This document shows, piece by piece, positions 53,516 to 61,225 of a stretch of 64,000 nt of DNA (its first letter is position 1; every line of letters begins with the position of its first letter). Both the position numbers and the translations under genes were made by a program. The stretch lies in NCBI RefSeq assembly GCF_021538895.1, contig NZ_JADDRL010000028.1, positions 30,127 to 94,126 of the forward strand, read 5' to 3'. The stretch is from Streptomyces olivochromogenes (GTDB lineage Bacteria > Actinomycetota > Actinomycetes > Streptomycetales > Streptomycetaceae). The notes below the pieces were generated by a model, which was given only the letters and a program-made list of their open reading frames with translations, did not search any database and was not told the origin of the DNA.

Positions 53516-55630
53516 TTAGCCAGATGCTCCATCACCTCCTGTCCCGATCGTCGGTGCCATAGTTGGCGTCAAGGTGCCGGTGTCCTGCCTCTCTCTTGCC
53601 CCGTCGCCAATGTCGTCGGCGGTGGACGTGCTGGCCACTTCGCGGCTGACATTCACGGCTTTGTTGCTGATGTGCGTGATCTGTTGGGCGAACTCGTCTG
53701 TGCGATACCCGGATTCGGCCAGCGCGCACTGCACTGCGTTGACGATCCGGTGCTGGATGGCCTGGAGGTAGCGTGAGACATCCATCTGCTGGAACAGCGA
53801 CCCGGCAGGCTCAGAGCCCAACTCCCGGACCGACAGCGCCGGCCCGTCGGGCAGCGCGTGCTCGTACCCCCCTATATTGCGCCGCCATCCGTGCACCACG
53901 GCTGTGCCGAGGACAGCCAGCGAGCCAGCAGCCGAACCGGGCACACGGGCGACTGCCCAGGCTCCCTTGCCGAGCGAGTTGTTGGTCCGGAATCCGTGGG
54001 CTGTGCGGTCGGCGTTCTTGAAAGCCTTCCGGATCGGCGTCAGAGTGTGCGGTGCGACTTCCAGCATCAGCATGTGGCCCTGGGTGTGGATGCGTACGAA
54101 CACCGTGACGACAAGCTCCTCCTCCCAGCCGGCGACGCGAACGCGCAGGAAATGTCGGCGCTGTTCGCCGCCCTCCTCTACCGCGCAGGCCCGGTGCTCC
54201 TCAAAGGCGTGCACGTTGTACGACGCATCCACGCGCCTCCTGAGCCCCTCAGCGGGCAGGAACACGCACTCGTCGATCTCCAGCCTCCGCAGCCGGTCCC
54301 TCGTGCCGTACCTGCTGGACTCCGGCGACTGCCGCAGCCCTTCCACGAACGGCCGGATCTTGTCCAAGATGGCGCGATTGCTGATCGGCCGCTGTTGCAT
54401 GCCCTTGATGGGACTCAGTTCAACCGCAAGCGCCCAAGGGCCATGGGCCGCGCCTGCCCCGCAGAACGGACGCGCTGGGTGGTACATGACGAGTGGCGAG
54501 TGCTGCTCAAGCCGAATGCGCTGTTTTAACCGCTGAAACCGAAAGTTCTCGTTCTGCTCGGCAGGGTCGCCGTGTGCGTCCGGGAAGCGCAGCGGCGACA
54601 GCTCAGCCGCCAGCACTCGCGAAAACTGCCCCCGTTGGAAGCCTGCGCAAAGGGCGAGCAGCGCAAAGGTACAGAGCGTGCCCCATGCCTGCCCGAGTGT
54701 GCGACCCGTACTCAAGAGCGCGGCGGCCAACGTCAGGACCAGGAAACCCGCGAAGAGAAGGCGACCGCACCAACGCAGGAGAAAAGCAGACACCCGCTGT
54801 GAGGGTGGCGAGGCACCCGTGTCCCGGTCCGAGAGGCGAGATGCGAGCGCGAGCATCAGGCTCGGCACCAGGGAGAGGGTCAGCCATCCACCGCTCAGTG
54901 CCGCTCCCACAGCCCACAGGCCGACGGTCACGCTGGCCCAGATCTGTTCCAGGCGCCGGGCTCGTAGCGCGTGTGCCAGGATCCGAGCGGCGTCAATGCC
55001 AAGCGAAGGGGCCACGATCCGCTGCTCGTTGACGTACAGCTCCTCGATGACCCGGTCCCGGTATCCGGTGTCCAGATACGTACCCAAGCACAGCAGTCGT
55101 GTGGCCTCACTGGCATGGGGTGGCGACGGGGACGGCGTCCACTGTGTCGGCGTCGCGGCGGGCTGTGGAACGGTTATGGATTCAGGCTGCTCTCGGGCGT
55201 GGTCGATAAAGGGCCCACTGACGTCCTGCGCATGTCTCCGGCCACCGGTTCCCATCTCAGCGGTCGGAAGTGTGGGGCTCTCCGGACGTGCAGGGCGCAT
55301 GGATGGCTCGGCCTCCCCGCGGGCAGCGGGGTGGGGAGGATTTGTCGGAGCCGACAGGGTCTGCGGTTCGGTCTGCTGCGGGGCTAGCTGCGACGTTTCA
55401 GGACTGTCTGAGGCTGTTGACTCGCCGTCCGGTACGGTCACGGTCGCCGTGGGCGTCTTTGAGCTGTCAGCCGGTTCCGGGACGGGAAGGATGCGTTCGG
55501 GCAGGCGTACCCCCAGGAGCGATGCGAGTACCAGCCGCGGCCACGAGTATCCCTCCCGCCCCCTCGGCGGCAGTGCCGCCTGATTGCGTCGCGGGGCCAA
55601 CGCCCTTCTGGTTCGTACACGGGCAGTCAT
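53516..55630 (-). CDS. Large uncharacterised membrane protein, 704 residues
   Basis: From ATG 55630 with GGAGG upstream; its start overlaps the previous stop by ATGA. Residues 1-190 are disordered and rich in P, S and T. Residues 215-330 hold three to four helices (IWASVTVGLWAVGAALSGGW; LLFAGFLVLTLAAALLS; TLCTFALLALCAGFQ). The long C-terminal part is soluble, with PISNRAILDKIRPFVEGLRQ, EIDECVFLPAEGLRRRVDAS and ELVVTVFVRIHTQGHMLMLE, and a hydrophobic segment near 590. I do not recognise a family; similar large two-part membrane proteins occur in Streptomyces. Confidence 0.65.
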   Translation of the reverse strand: MTARVRTRRALAPRRNQAALPPRGREGYSWPRLVLASLLGVRLPERILPVPEPADSSKTPTATVTVPDGESTASDSPETSQLAPQQTEPQTLSAPTNPPHPAARGEAEPSMRPARPESPTLPTAEMGTGGRRHAQDVSGPFIDHAREQPESITVPQPAATPTQWTPSPSPPHASEATRLLCLGTYLDTGYRDRVIEELYVNEQRIVAPSLGIDAARILAHALRARRLEQIWASVTVGLWAVGAALSGGWLTLSLVPSLMLALASRLSDRDTGASPPSQRVSAFLLRWCGRLLFAGFLVLTLAAALLSTGRTLGQAWGTLCTFALLALCAGFQRGQFSRVLAAELSPLRFPDAHGDPAEQNENFRFQRLKQRIRLEQHSPLVMYHPARPFCGAGAAHGPWALAVELSPIKGMQQRPISNRAILDKIRPFVEGLRQSPESSRYGTRDRLRRLEIDECVFLPAEGLRRRVDASYNVHAFEEHRACAVEEGGEQRRHFLRVRVAGWEEELVVTVFVRIHTQGHMLMLEVAPHTLTPIRKAFKNADRTAHGFRTNNSLGKGAWAVARVPGSAAGSLAVLGTAVVHGWRRNIGGYEHALPDGPALSVRELGSEPAGSLFQQMDVSRYLQAIQHRIVNAVQCALAESGYRTDEFAQQITHISNKAVNVSREVASTSTADDIGDGARERQDTGTLTPTMAPTIGTGGDGASG

Positions 55631-56160
55631 GGACTGTCCTCCGCGCTGCTCTCCTGAGAAGCAACTGCCTGAGATGGGTTCGCTGTCTGGACCGGGCGTG
55701 GGGGCTGCAGTGGCAAGACCGTTTGGCTGGGGACACTTGTCATTATTGCGCCATTGGTGATGGGCCCAGAGACTTGAGGTACCAAGGTTGCGGCGGTCGT
55801 CGCGCTTGCTGCCGTTGTTGCCCCCAGGCCAGCCCCTTGGATAGCCTCTTGGACACCTCGAACCGCGCCCAGCTGCCGGAAGAGTCCAGGCGCTGCCGCG
55901 CCAACGGCGATCGCTGCTGCAACACCCGTCACTTGGGAGTGGAAGGCCCATCCCGCGAAGGCTCCAAGCAGGGCGCGAAGAACAAGGACAATGCCATCAG
56001 GGCCAGGCAGTACGTAGTCCTGCAGCTGAGGTTGGCCTTCTCTCTTTGATCGGCTCTCGCGGCAGGCCGCTTGCCAGTCCGTGACGTCGGCGAACAGGGC
56101 GACGAAGCCGATCACACAGCCGCCCGTGGCCCCATATCCCATGGCCGCAAGCACGTTCAC
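55627..56160 (-). CDS. Small membrane protein translationally coupled to the 704-residue protein
   Basis: 177 residues from GTG 56160 with GGGAGA upstream (VNVLAAMGYGATGGCVIGFV). Helices at about residues 5-25 and 50-85 (GIVLVLRALLGAFAGWAFHS; GVAAAIAVGAAAPGLF) flank a charged loop, followed by an Ala/Thr-rich tail. The TGA overlaps the next ATG (55627-55630), implying coupled expression and possibly a complex. Family unknown. The 300 bases upstream show no gene. Confidence 0.6.
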   Translation of the reverse strand: MNVLAAMGYGATGGCVIGFVALFADVTDWQAACRESRSKREGQPQLQDYVLPGPDGIVLVLRALLGAFAGWAFHSQVTGVAAAIAVGAAAPGLFRQLGAVRGVQEAIQGAGLGATTAASATTAATLVPQVSGPITNGAIMTSVPSQTVLPLQPPRPVQTANPSQAVASQESSAEDSP

Positions 56161-56499
56161 ATTGTCTCCCACCCGCTTTCCGTGGCCATGATCTGACAGC
56201 CTGACAGATCGGCGTGGTCGAGCTGACCAGCTTTCCGGAAGTTCCTTCGCCAGCTCTCGAACCCGCGAGCGTTCGCCCGCCTGGACCTGGTCCTGCGCGA
56301 CTTCCGACCCGACCGCGACTGATGTCCCAGGCGTCGCGCCAGTTCGGGGTGGCCACAACAACGACTCAGGCACAGGGCAGTCACATGATCGGCCGGACAG
56401 GTCCTACATGTACGTGTGGCCCGGCAGCGGCCTGGCTGCGCCTTGTGGCGATGGATCGGTCACCTGGGTGTCAGCCTGTCCTGCTCCGGGCGGTCACGA

Positions 56500-56665
56500 G
56501 GCCCGCAAGAGGTGTCGTTGTTGCGCAGGCTGTGAGTGGTGTCGTTGAGCTGGTAGGGGCGCAGGTCGCTGATGGTGCCGCCCTCGCTGCCGACACAGAC
56601 GTGCCGGCCGAAGTAGTTGTCCTTCTGGTAGACCCGCGCCGTGTGGCTGTTGTTGATGATGGGCT
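56500..56665 (-). pseudogene. Peptidase-inhibitor I36-like C-terminal remnant
   Basis: The frame reads INNSHTARVYQKDNYFGRHV then CVGSEGGTISDLRPYQLNDT and SLRNNDTSCG. This is the repeated beta/gamma-crystallin-like pattern (Y-x-x-x-N-Y-x-G) of I36 secreted inhibitors. No signal peptide or first repeat remains. It is joined directly to Ku-like sequence at about 56666. Confidence 0.55.
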
Positions 56666-56929
56666 CTTCTTGGCCGTGGCCTTCTTCTTCGGCAGTTCGT
56701 GCACGTCGGCCTCGCTGTCCTCGCCGCGGGAGGCCTTCGCCTTGGCTACCGACTCCCGCAGGGCGGCCATCAGATCCAGCACCATGCCCGGCTCGGCCTC
56801 CGGCTCCTCCACGTCGGGCAGCTCGCGGCCCTCCCGCTTCGCCTCTGATCTGCGCAAGGGCGTCGGTGTACGTGTCGCGGAACTCGTCGCCCTCGAGGTC
56901 CTCGCGGGCCACGGTGCCATGAGCGCCAA
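56666..56929 (-). pseudogene. Ku protein C-terminal remnant
   Basis: Frames read MAREDLEGDEFRDTYTDALA and then, shifted, EAKREGRELPDVEEPEAEPG, MVLDLMAALRESVAKAKASR and ELPKKKATAKKSP. This is the tail of bacterial Ku, the DNA-end-binding protein of non-homologous end joining. The Ku beta-barrel core is absent, and a frameshift lies near 56850. Confidence 0.65.
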
Positions 56930-56965
56930 GGCACCCTCGATCTCACGATCCGCGGAGCTGAATGG

Positions 56966-58153
56966 CTAGGGCGAGTGCCGGGGTGTCTCTACAATGCCGA
57001 ACTTCTTATTCAGTGCCATTTCTTTTCTCGCGATATTTGTCCTAGTCTGAACGTCCTTTCTCGTGATCAGCGTGCGCATGGCGTTCTTCTCTATATTCGT
57101 TGGAGTCTCCGAAGAGAGGAAAATTTCTAAATCGGAGCGAATCCTCTCTGATTGAGATAGGACTAGTACCGCGAGGGTCTCGGCCAGTTCCTCGTTGCCG
57201 ATGCCGAGTATCTGTGCGCAAATTCGGAAGTATTCGATGGATGATTCGATCCCTCTGACTCCTACGCCTAGCCAATGACGCACTGCCATGGCTACGTCTC
57301 CCGCGTCAACTGTAGCGTTGAGCAGCAGTGCAAATTCGGTGACTCCAGACGTGAATGAATTCTCGCGAAGGCGATTATCTCGGAGTTTCCAGGGGTGTAT
57401 GTGGAGACTTAGGAGGAGTTTATAGAGCCTCGCTGCATCACCAGGCTTCTTGAAGCGCACGAAGGCATGCAGCACTGTCGACGCGTCTCCGGTGCTGCCA
57501 ACAGCCCACAGGAGTCGCATGGTTTCCGTTACATCTTCGACGCTTCGGAGAGCCCCGAAACGCGAGAGAGTCCTTTCAGCGACCCATGTGTGATCTCTTG
57601 CTAGGCGCAATTCGGCGACCAGGGCAGGGATGTTGGCTGGCGAAAAAGTCTCAGCGAGAGAGTTCTCGACTTGCTTAAGAAAGCGATGCCAATTTCTCGC
57701 CTTTATCTCCGTAAGGGTGAGGAGGATGGTTGCAGGAGATCTGTCGGCGCATGCTCTGATGAGTGGCTCCGCTGTGCCTCGCGAGCTGGCTTCGCGCAAT
57801 GACGCCTCGATAGATAGGCTGGACGAATCCGCTTCCATCGTGTATTCGGGCGTAAAGTTTGCGTCCAGCAATATCGAGACCAGCCGATTGCTCTCCACTT
57901 CGGGATCCGGGCCATTTGCGGCTCGACTGGAAAAGAATCGGACCAGACTTTCTAATTGCAGTGCATTGGGCTGTTTCTTGCCGGAAAGTATGTCTGACAC
58001 CAGGTTTCTGTTAAGCATTGCAGGCAGATCCATCTCTGCGATACCGGAACTAATTTCGCGAAGTCCCGGGGTGCCTGCAAGGTAATAGAGCTTGTGTAGG
58101 TCAGACAGCACTTGACGTAGCGGCCCCGGGGGAAGCGCATCTTCCGTCGGCAT
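56966..58153 (-). CDS. HTH-domain protein with helical-repeat body, low GC
   Basis: 395 residues from ATG 58153 with AAAGG upstream. Residues 12-75 look like an XRE-type helix-turn-helix (LRQVLSDLHKLYYLAGTPGL; LVSDILSGKKQPNALQLESL). The rest is a helical, TPR/ARM-like array (FLKQVENSLAETFSPANIPA; RLLWAVGSTGDASTVLHAFV; AVRHWLGVGVRGIESSIEYF). GC is about 50 percent in sampled stretches against about 70 percent around it, and codons ending in A/T are common, a sign of transfer. It is divergent from the small gene at 58401 near a tRNA fragment, as control genes of integrated elements often are. Confidence 0.6.
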   Translation of the reverse strand: MPTEDALPPGPLRQVLSDLHKLYYLAGTPGLREISSGIAEMDLPAMLNRNLVSDILSGKKQPNALQLESLVRFFSSRAANGPDPEVESNRLVSILLDANFTPEYTMEADSSSLSIEASLREASSRGTAEPLIRACADRSPATILLTLTEIKARNWHRFLKQVENSLAETFSPANIPALVAELRLARDHTWVAERTLSRFGALRSVEDVTETMRLLWAVGSTGDASTVLHAFVRFKKPGDAARLYKLLLSLHIHPWKLRDNRLRENSFTSGVTEFALLLNATVDAGDVAMAVRHWLGVGVRGIESSIEYFRICAQILGIGNEELAETLAVLVLSQSERIRSDLEIFLSSETPTNIEKNAMRTLITRKDVQTRTNIARKEMALNKKFGIVETPRHSP

Positions 58154-58400
58154 GTTCACGCCTTTAGACCCTCGTCGTCCCACAGGCTCCATCTCCAGCT
58201 GTCACGAAGTGGCACGCTCTGTCCCGAAGCGGTGAGGCTACTGGAACTTCACACAGCTGACCAGCAACTTTGCTCGACTTCGAAGCACTTGTGGCACTAA
58301 CCCGCAACCCACTCTTCGGAGTACCGCTCAATGGAATGAGCGGAGCCGACTGCGGCAGCGCGCTGTCAGTGCAGCCACACGTGGAAGTGAAGGTGCAGGG

Positions 58401-58520
58401 ATGAGCAAGAGTCGCAAGCGAACGAGTGGGCGGAGGACGCGTCGTCGAGACGTGCTCCTGGCGGCCATTGGCGGCCTGTGCTCGGGCGTGGTTCGTGGGG
58501 TCCTCGATCTGTTGACATAG
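58401..58520 (+). CDS. Small basic protein with one membrane helix, 39 residues
   Basis: Reads MSKSRKRTSGRRTRRRDVLL then AAIGGLCSGVVRGVLDLLT, a strongly basic start and a hydrophobic end. AAGGTGCAGGG lies just before ATG 58401. A 22-codon frame from ATG 58336 ends at TGA overlapping this ATG (ATGA), suggesting a coupled leader. It may be a small DNA- or membrane-associated protein of an integrated element. Confidence 0.45.
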   Translation: MSKSRKRTSGRRTRRRDVLLAAIGGLCSGVVRGVLDLLT

Positions 58521-58631
58521 GCCAAGGCGCGCCAGCTTGGCGCCATGAGCCAGTCACCGATTCCCCCAGTGGTCCCCCAGAGCGGCGAGTGCGTGGCATA
58601 AGCGCTGGTCAAGAGGGGTAGGAGCGGCCCT

Positions 58632-58681
58632 CTGTAAATCTGCCGATTCTACCGTCCCAGGTTCGAATCCTGGCGCCGCCA
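58632..58681 (+). other. 3' half of tRNA-Tyr (probable attachment site)
   Basis: CTGTAAATCTGCCG contains the anticodon loop with GTA; then come a variable arm, a perfect T-arm CCAGG-TTCGAAT-CCTGG and the acceptor strand CGCCGCCA. The sequence upstream does not form the 5' anticodon stem, D-arm or acceptor partner, so the gene is incomplete. Such 3' tRNA halves are what integrases leave at one end of an inserted element. Confidence 0.75.
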
Positions 58682-58694
58682 CCCTAACGGGAAT

Positions 58695-58727
58695 CGGCCC
58701 CTGACCGGCAAGCTTGGTCAGGGGCCG
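58695..58727. terminator. Hairpin after the tRNA-Tyr fragment
   Basis: CGGCCCCTGACC (58695-58706) pairs with GGTCAGGGGCCG (58716-58727) around 9 bases and is followed by TTCTCG. An almost identical stem follows the tRNA-Ser fragment at 59944. Confidence 0.65.
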
Positions 58728-58815
58728 TTCTCGTTCCCGGATCACGTCAGTACCCGCCGCTCCCCGCTGTTCTCCGCCCGTTCTGGCACGGCCGTGGCAC
58801 GAGCCGTGAGCTTGA

Positions 58816-59133
58816 TCATGCGGCGGCGTTCCGTGCCTGCTTCCTTGATCGGCGGTACCGATGCCACTTGGGCGCGAGCTCACCGCACGCGGTCACGCAG
58901 ACGGCAAGAACAGCGCAAAGAACGATGCCCTCGCGCTCTCCAATGAGCCTGCCCACCGCCCAGAGGGCTGGCGTCGTGATGAGCCAGGCCACGAGCAGGT
59001 TTCTCGTCTTCGGCCACCAGTGCGCATTCTTCACAGGCGGGACGGTATCAAGGGCCATCCGTCCGTCTGGCGACGGCAGGAGGTCGGCTCCGAGCCTTTG
59101 GGCGGGAGCTGCCATGGGGCGAGTGATCATGGC
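58816..59133 (-). CDS. Small two-helix membrane protein
   Basis: 105 residues from ATG 59133 (MITRPMAAPAQRLGADLLPS); no strong ribosome site, and an ATG at 59118 is an alternative. Two helices occur: LLVAWLITTPALWAVGRLIG and GIVLCAVLAVCVTACGEL, followed by a basic end. It is downstream of the repeated intergenic module copy B. Function unknown. Confidence 0.55.
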   Translation of the reverse strand, partial: AMITRPMAAPAQRLGADLLPSPDGRMALDTVPPVKNAHWWPKTRNLLVAWLITTPALWAVGRLIGEREGIVLCAVLAVCVTACGELAPKWHRYRRSRKQARNAAA

Positions 59134-59183
59134 ACCGTAAGCTTCCGGCAAGTCGGGCAGCCTACGCCGGGCTAGTCGCGAGC

Positions 59184-59332
59184 TTTGAAGCTGTGGCCTC
59201 ATCTTTATCAGGTCGATCACAGGGGACCGTCGACATCGGTCAACCCGGCCTGCGCCTCGGCCGATCGTCCACTGAGGTCCGCCGCCGAGCCCTGCTGTTC
59301 GCGCTTGTTGGTGTCAGCCGCTGATGTCAGCC
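59184..59332 (-). repeat. Conserved intergenic module with tandem 13-bp repeats, copy B
   Basis: TGGCCTCATCTTTATCAGGT followed by CGATCAC (59194-59220), then GTTGGTGTCAGCCGCTGATG ending TCAG (59307-59330). It aligns with 42345-42492 in order and spacing (about 117 against 107 bases between blocks). On the minus strand the last block is TGACATCAGC-GGC-TGACACCAAC, a 13-base-spaced direct repeat typical of a regulator site. Confidence 0.6.
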
Positions 59333-59411
59333 GCCGCACGCGGTCTTTGCAGGGAGGGGCGACGCTGTTGAGCGATTGGGGCTGTCCCTGGCGTGGCGGA
59401 GGATGGTGCTC

Positions 59412-59885
59412 ATGTGCGCTCTTTTCGACCCCCCTGAGCCTCGCCGCGTCTCGCCGGGCGAGTACCCCGTGTGGGACCAGGCTCTCGCCCTTCTGAACCG
59501 GGACCTAGCGGTGACGCTTCCCCAGCTGGAACCCCTGCAACTGCTGGCCCTTCCGCCCTACGATGCGGATGAGCCGGAGAACGTCTACGTCGCCATGGCC
59601 AACGGCGAGTGGCACGGCAATCACCTGGACTCGAACTCGCAAGACAGCCTCGCCTCTGCGCTGGCGAGCGTCGCCGATGCCGCACAGGAGACCGTCATGG
59701 AGCTTCTGTGGCATGCGTGGCCCCTGTGTCCCGAGCATGGCCTGGGCATGCATCCAAGGGAGGATGCAGAGGAGCAACTGTCCTGGTGGTGCGCGGGAGA
59801 ACGGTTGCGTCGCGGCCCGGCTCATATCCACACGGCCGTGGGCGCACTCGACGCCTTGGGAGAGTCGATCCGTACACGGTCTTGA
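59412..59885 (+). CDS. Hypothetical protein ending in a tRNA-Ser fragment
   Basis: 157 residues from ATG 59412 with GGAGG upstream. The body contains LEPLQLLALPPYDADEPENV, a tryptophan/cysteine/histidine cluster (HAWPLCPEHGLGMHP; LSWWCAGERL) that could bind metal, and HTAVGALDALGESIR. I do not recognise a family name. The last codons and stop lie inside the tRNA-Ser 3' fragment, so the C-terminus was set by the integration event or the gene belongs to the element. Confidence 0.6.
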   Translation: MCALFDPPEPRRVSPGEYPVWDQALALLNRDLAVTLPQLEPLQLLALPPYDADEPENVYVAMANGEWHGNHLDSNSQDSLASALASVADAAQETVMELLWHAWPLCPEHGLGMHPREDAEEQLSWWCAGERLRRGPAHIHTAVGALDALGESIRTRS

Positions 59886-59935
59886 AAACCGTCGTGGCAG
59901 CGATGTCACCGTGGGTTCAAATCCCACACCCACCG
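59876..59935 (+). other. 3' part of tRNA-Ser (probable attachment site)
   Basis: ACGGTCTTGAAAACCGT is a complete anticodon arm with anticodon TGA. It is followed by the long class II variable arm (CGTGGCAGCGATGTCACCG), the T-arm GTGGG-TTCAAAT-CCCAC and the acceptor strand ACCCACC with G. The 5' acceptor strand and D-arm are missing and replaced by coding sequence. This is the structure of an att site left by tRNA-targeting integration. Confidence 0.8.
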
Positions 59936-59943
59936 CCTGTGAG

Positions 59944-59976
59944 CGGCCCCTGACCAGGTAAATCAGTCAGGGGCCG
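59944..59976. terminator. Hairpin after the tRNA-Ser fragment
   Basis: CGGCCCCTGAC (59944-59954) pairs with GTCAGGGGCCG (59966-59976) around 11 bases and is followed by TTCTCG. It is nearly the same as the stem at 58695-58727. Confidence 0.65.
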
Positions 59977-60064
59977 TTCTCGTGCGCGTTGTCCGCCAGC
60001 GACCGCGGTTCCCCGCTACTTCCCGACCGAACGGGCACGGGAGGGGCACGTTGACTGGCACTCT

Positions 60065-60226
60065 TTAGACGGCGAGCAGCCCGGCGAGTACCACAGCCCC
60101 CGCCGCAGAGAAGACCCGCAGCTTCCTCCAGCCTGGTCCCGAAGCCTGGCGGTTCTGCTCCCACACGAACACCGGACCGCCACCGAGGCCCAGCGCACTC
60201 CGCAGCAGGAAAACAGTCGTGTGCAT
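60065..60226 (-). CDS. Small membrane protein, 53 residues
   Basis: Reads MHTTVFLLRSALGLGGGPVF, VWEQNRQASGPGWRKLRVFS and AAGAVVLAGLLAV. GGAGG lies 6 bases before ATG 60226. A C-terminal helix and a positively charged preceding loop suggest a single-pass membrane protein. Family unknown. Confidence 0.55.
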   Translation of the reverse strand: MHTTVFLLRSALGLGGGPVFVWEQNRQASGPGWRKLRVFSAAGAVVLAGLLAV

Positions 60227-60670
60227 AGGGAGCCTCCAGGGAGCTTCAAATGGACGGGAAGGTTACCCCGGGCGGCGGTCTGGTGGTGTGTGGGGGCGCT
60301 CATGCGGGGCGCGGGGCTCACGCGGTCGGTGGAGTTTCAATGATCGAGTCAAGGCCGGGGGCGCGCCCTCCACCAGTGAGGGCGGCACCTCGTCTCGGAG
60401 ATCGTCTGTGCCTCAGCCGACGAACGTCAGCCACGACGGGCACGCCGACTGATCAGGTGCGCGTGTGTCTCGCTGCAGCCCCGCCGGCCTCAGCCACGCT
60501 GCCGGTTTTGTGGCCTCGGGTTGAGTCAAGCCGTCTGCGTCGGGCGGGCCTTCGTGCCGCCACCGTTCGATTGTGACGTCGAGCCACCCGTCGAGGCCAT
60601 CGACGACGTTCTCAGCGCAGGGGCCTGGTGACGGTTCCGGACGGCAGGTCGCTCCGTGGGAGCGGCTCTG
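60227..60670. other. 444 bases without a supported gene
   Basis: Contains the second copy of the dispersed motif (60319-60353) and otherwise arginine/proline-rich shadow frames. The lectin genes end at its right edge. Confidence 0.4.
60319..60353 (+). repeat. Dispersed intergenic motif, copy 2
   Basis: CACGCGGTCGG (60319-60329) followed by GGAGTTTCAATGATCGAGTC and AAG (60331-60353). It matches 15542-15592 except for one base in the 23-mer and the length of the gap. Confidence 0.6.
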
Positions 60671-61210
60671 TTAATTCAGGTAGAAGCGTTGGTTGCTCAC
60701 ATTCTTGCATTTCCACAGGATGATGCGAGCGCCGTTCGTCTTGCTTCCTCCCTGGACATCGAGGCATTGAGTACCCACGTGGATCTCGTATGTATTGCCT
60801 CGTGGGACGGGGTACCAGGCTTGCTTGAAGGCGCTGTGGCAGGGCCGCTGTGTTACCTTGTGGCCCTTTCGCAGGTCGCCGCCGTCGAGGCACTTGTTGC
60901 TGAACTCGGATTTCACCCAGTACCGGAATGCGCCGTTGTCCATGAAGGTCCAGCGCTGGTTCCTCTGCCCGTGGCAGGTCCACTGATCGATTTTCGCTGC
61001 GTCACTGGCGTCCCAACCGTGCACAGTGATGCACTTGTCGGGTGTGTGGGCCGGCCGGATGTAGTGCACGCCCGGCACAGGAGTTGCGCGCTCAGAAGAC
61101 GCTGTGGGAGCACTCGAGGAGGCCGTGGGCGCTGAGGCAGCAGGGGATACGATCCCGAGCATGCTCGCGCCACTCAACAGGCCCGCCAGAAGAATCCTAC
61201 TTTTCTTCAC
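60671..61210 (-). CDS. Secreted ricin-type beta-trefoil lectin
   Basis: 179 residues from GTG 61210 with GGAGGGA upstream. A signal peptide (KKSRILLAGLLSGASMLGIV ending ASA) is followed by one trefoil of three repeats with the Q-x-W signature and cysteines: CITVHGWDASDAAKIDQWTC, then NQRWTF; SNKCLDGGDLRKG; and CLDVQGGSKTNGARIILWKC with NQRFYLN. Such domains bind carbohydrates; no enzyme domain is attached. It lies 15 bases downstream of a second lectin gene in the same direction, so they are cotranscribed. Confidence 0.9.
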   Translation of the reverse strand: MKKSRILLAGLLSGASMLGIVSPAASAPTASSSAPTASSERATPVPGVHYIRPAHTPDKCITVHGWDASDAAKIDQWTCHGQRNQRWTFMDNGAFRYWVKSEFSNKCLDGGDLRKGHKVTQRPCHSAFKQAWYPVPRGNTYEIHVGTQCLDVQGGSKTNGARIILWKCKNVSNQRFYLN

Positions 61211-61225
61211 TTTTCCCTCCGAGAG

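Noticed and set aside
52389..53519. Continuation of IS3 OrfB as a 684-residue protein
   Set aside because: The long frame results from a one-base loss near 52260. Beyond it the sequence is not transposase-like and is antisense to a better gene at 52767-53327.
58570..58682. A complete tRNA-Tyr gene
   Set aside because: The T-arm and 3' acceptor are perfect, but no 5' strand pairs with the anticodon stem and no D-arm can be formed; only the 3' half is present.
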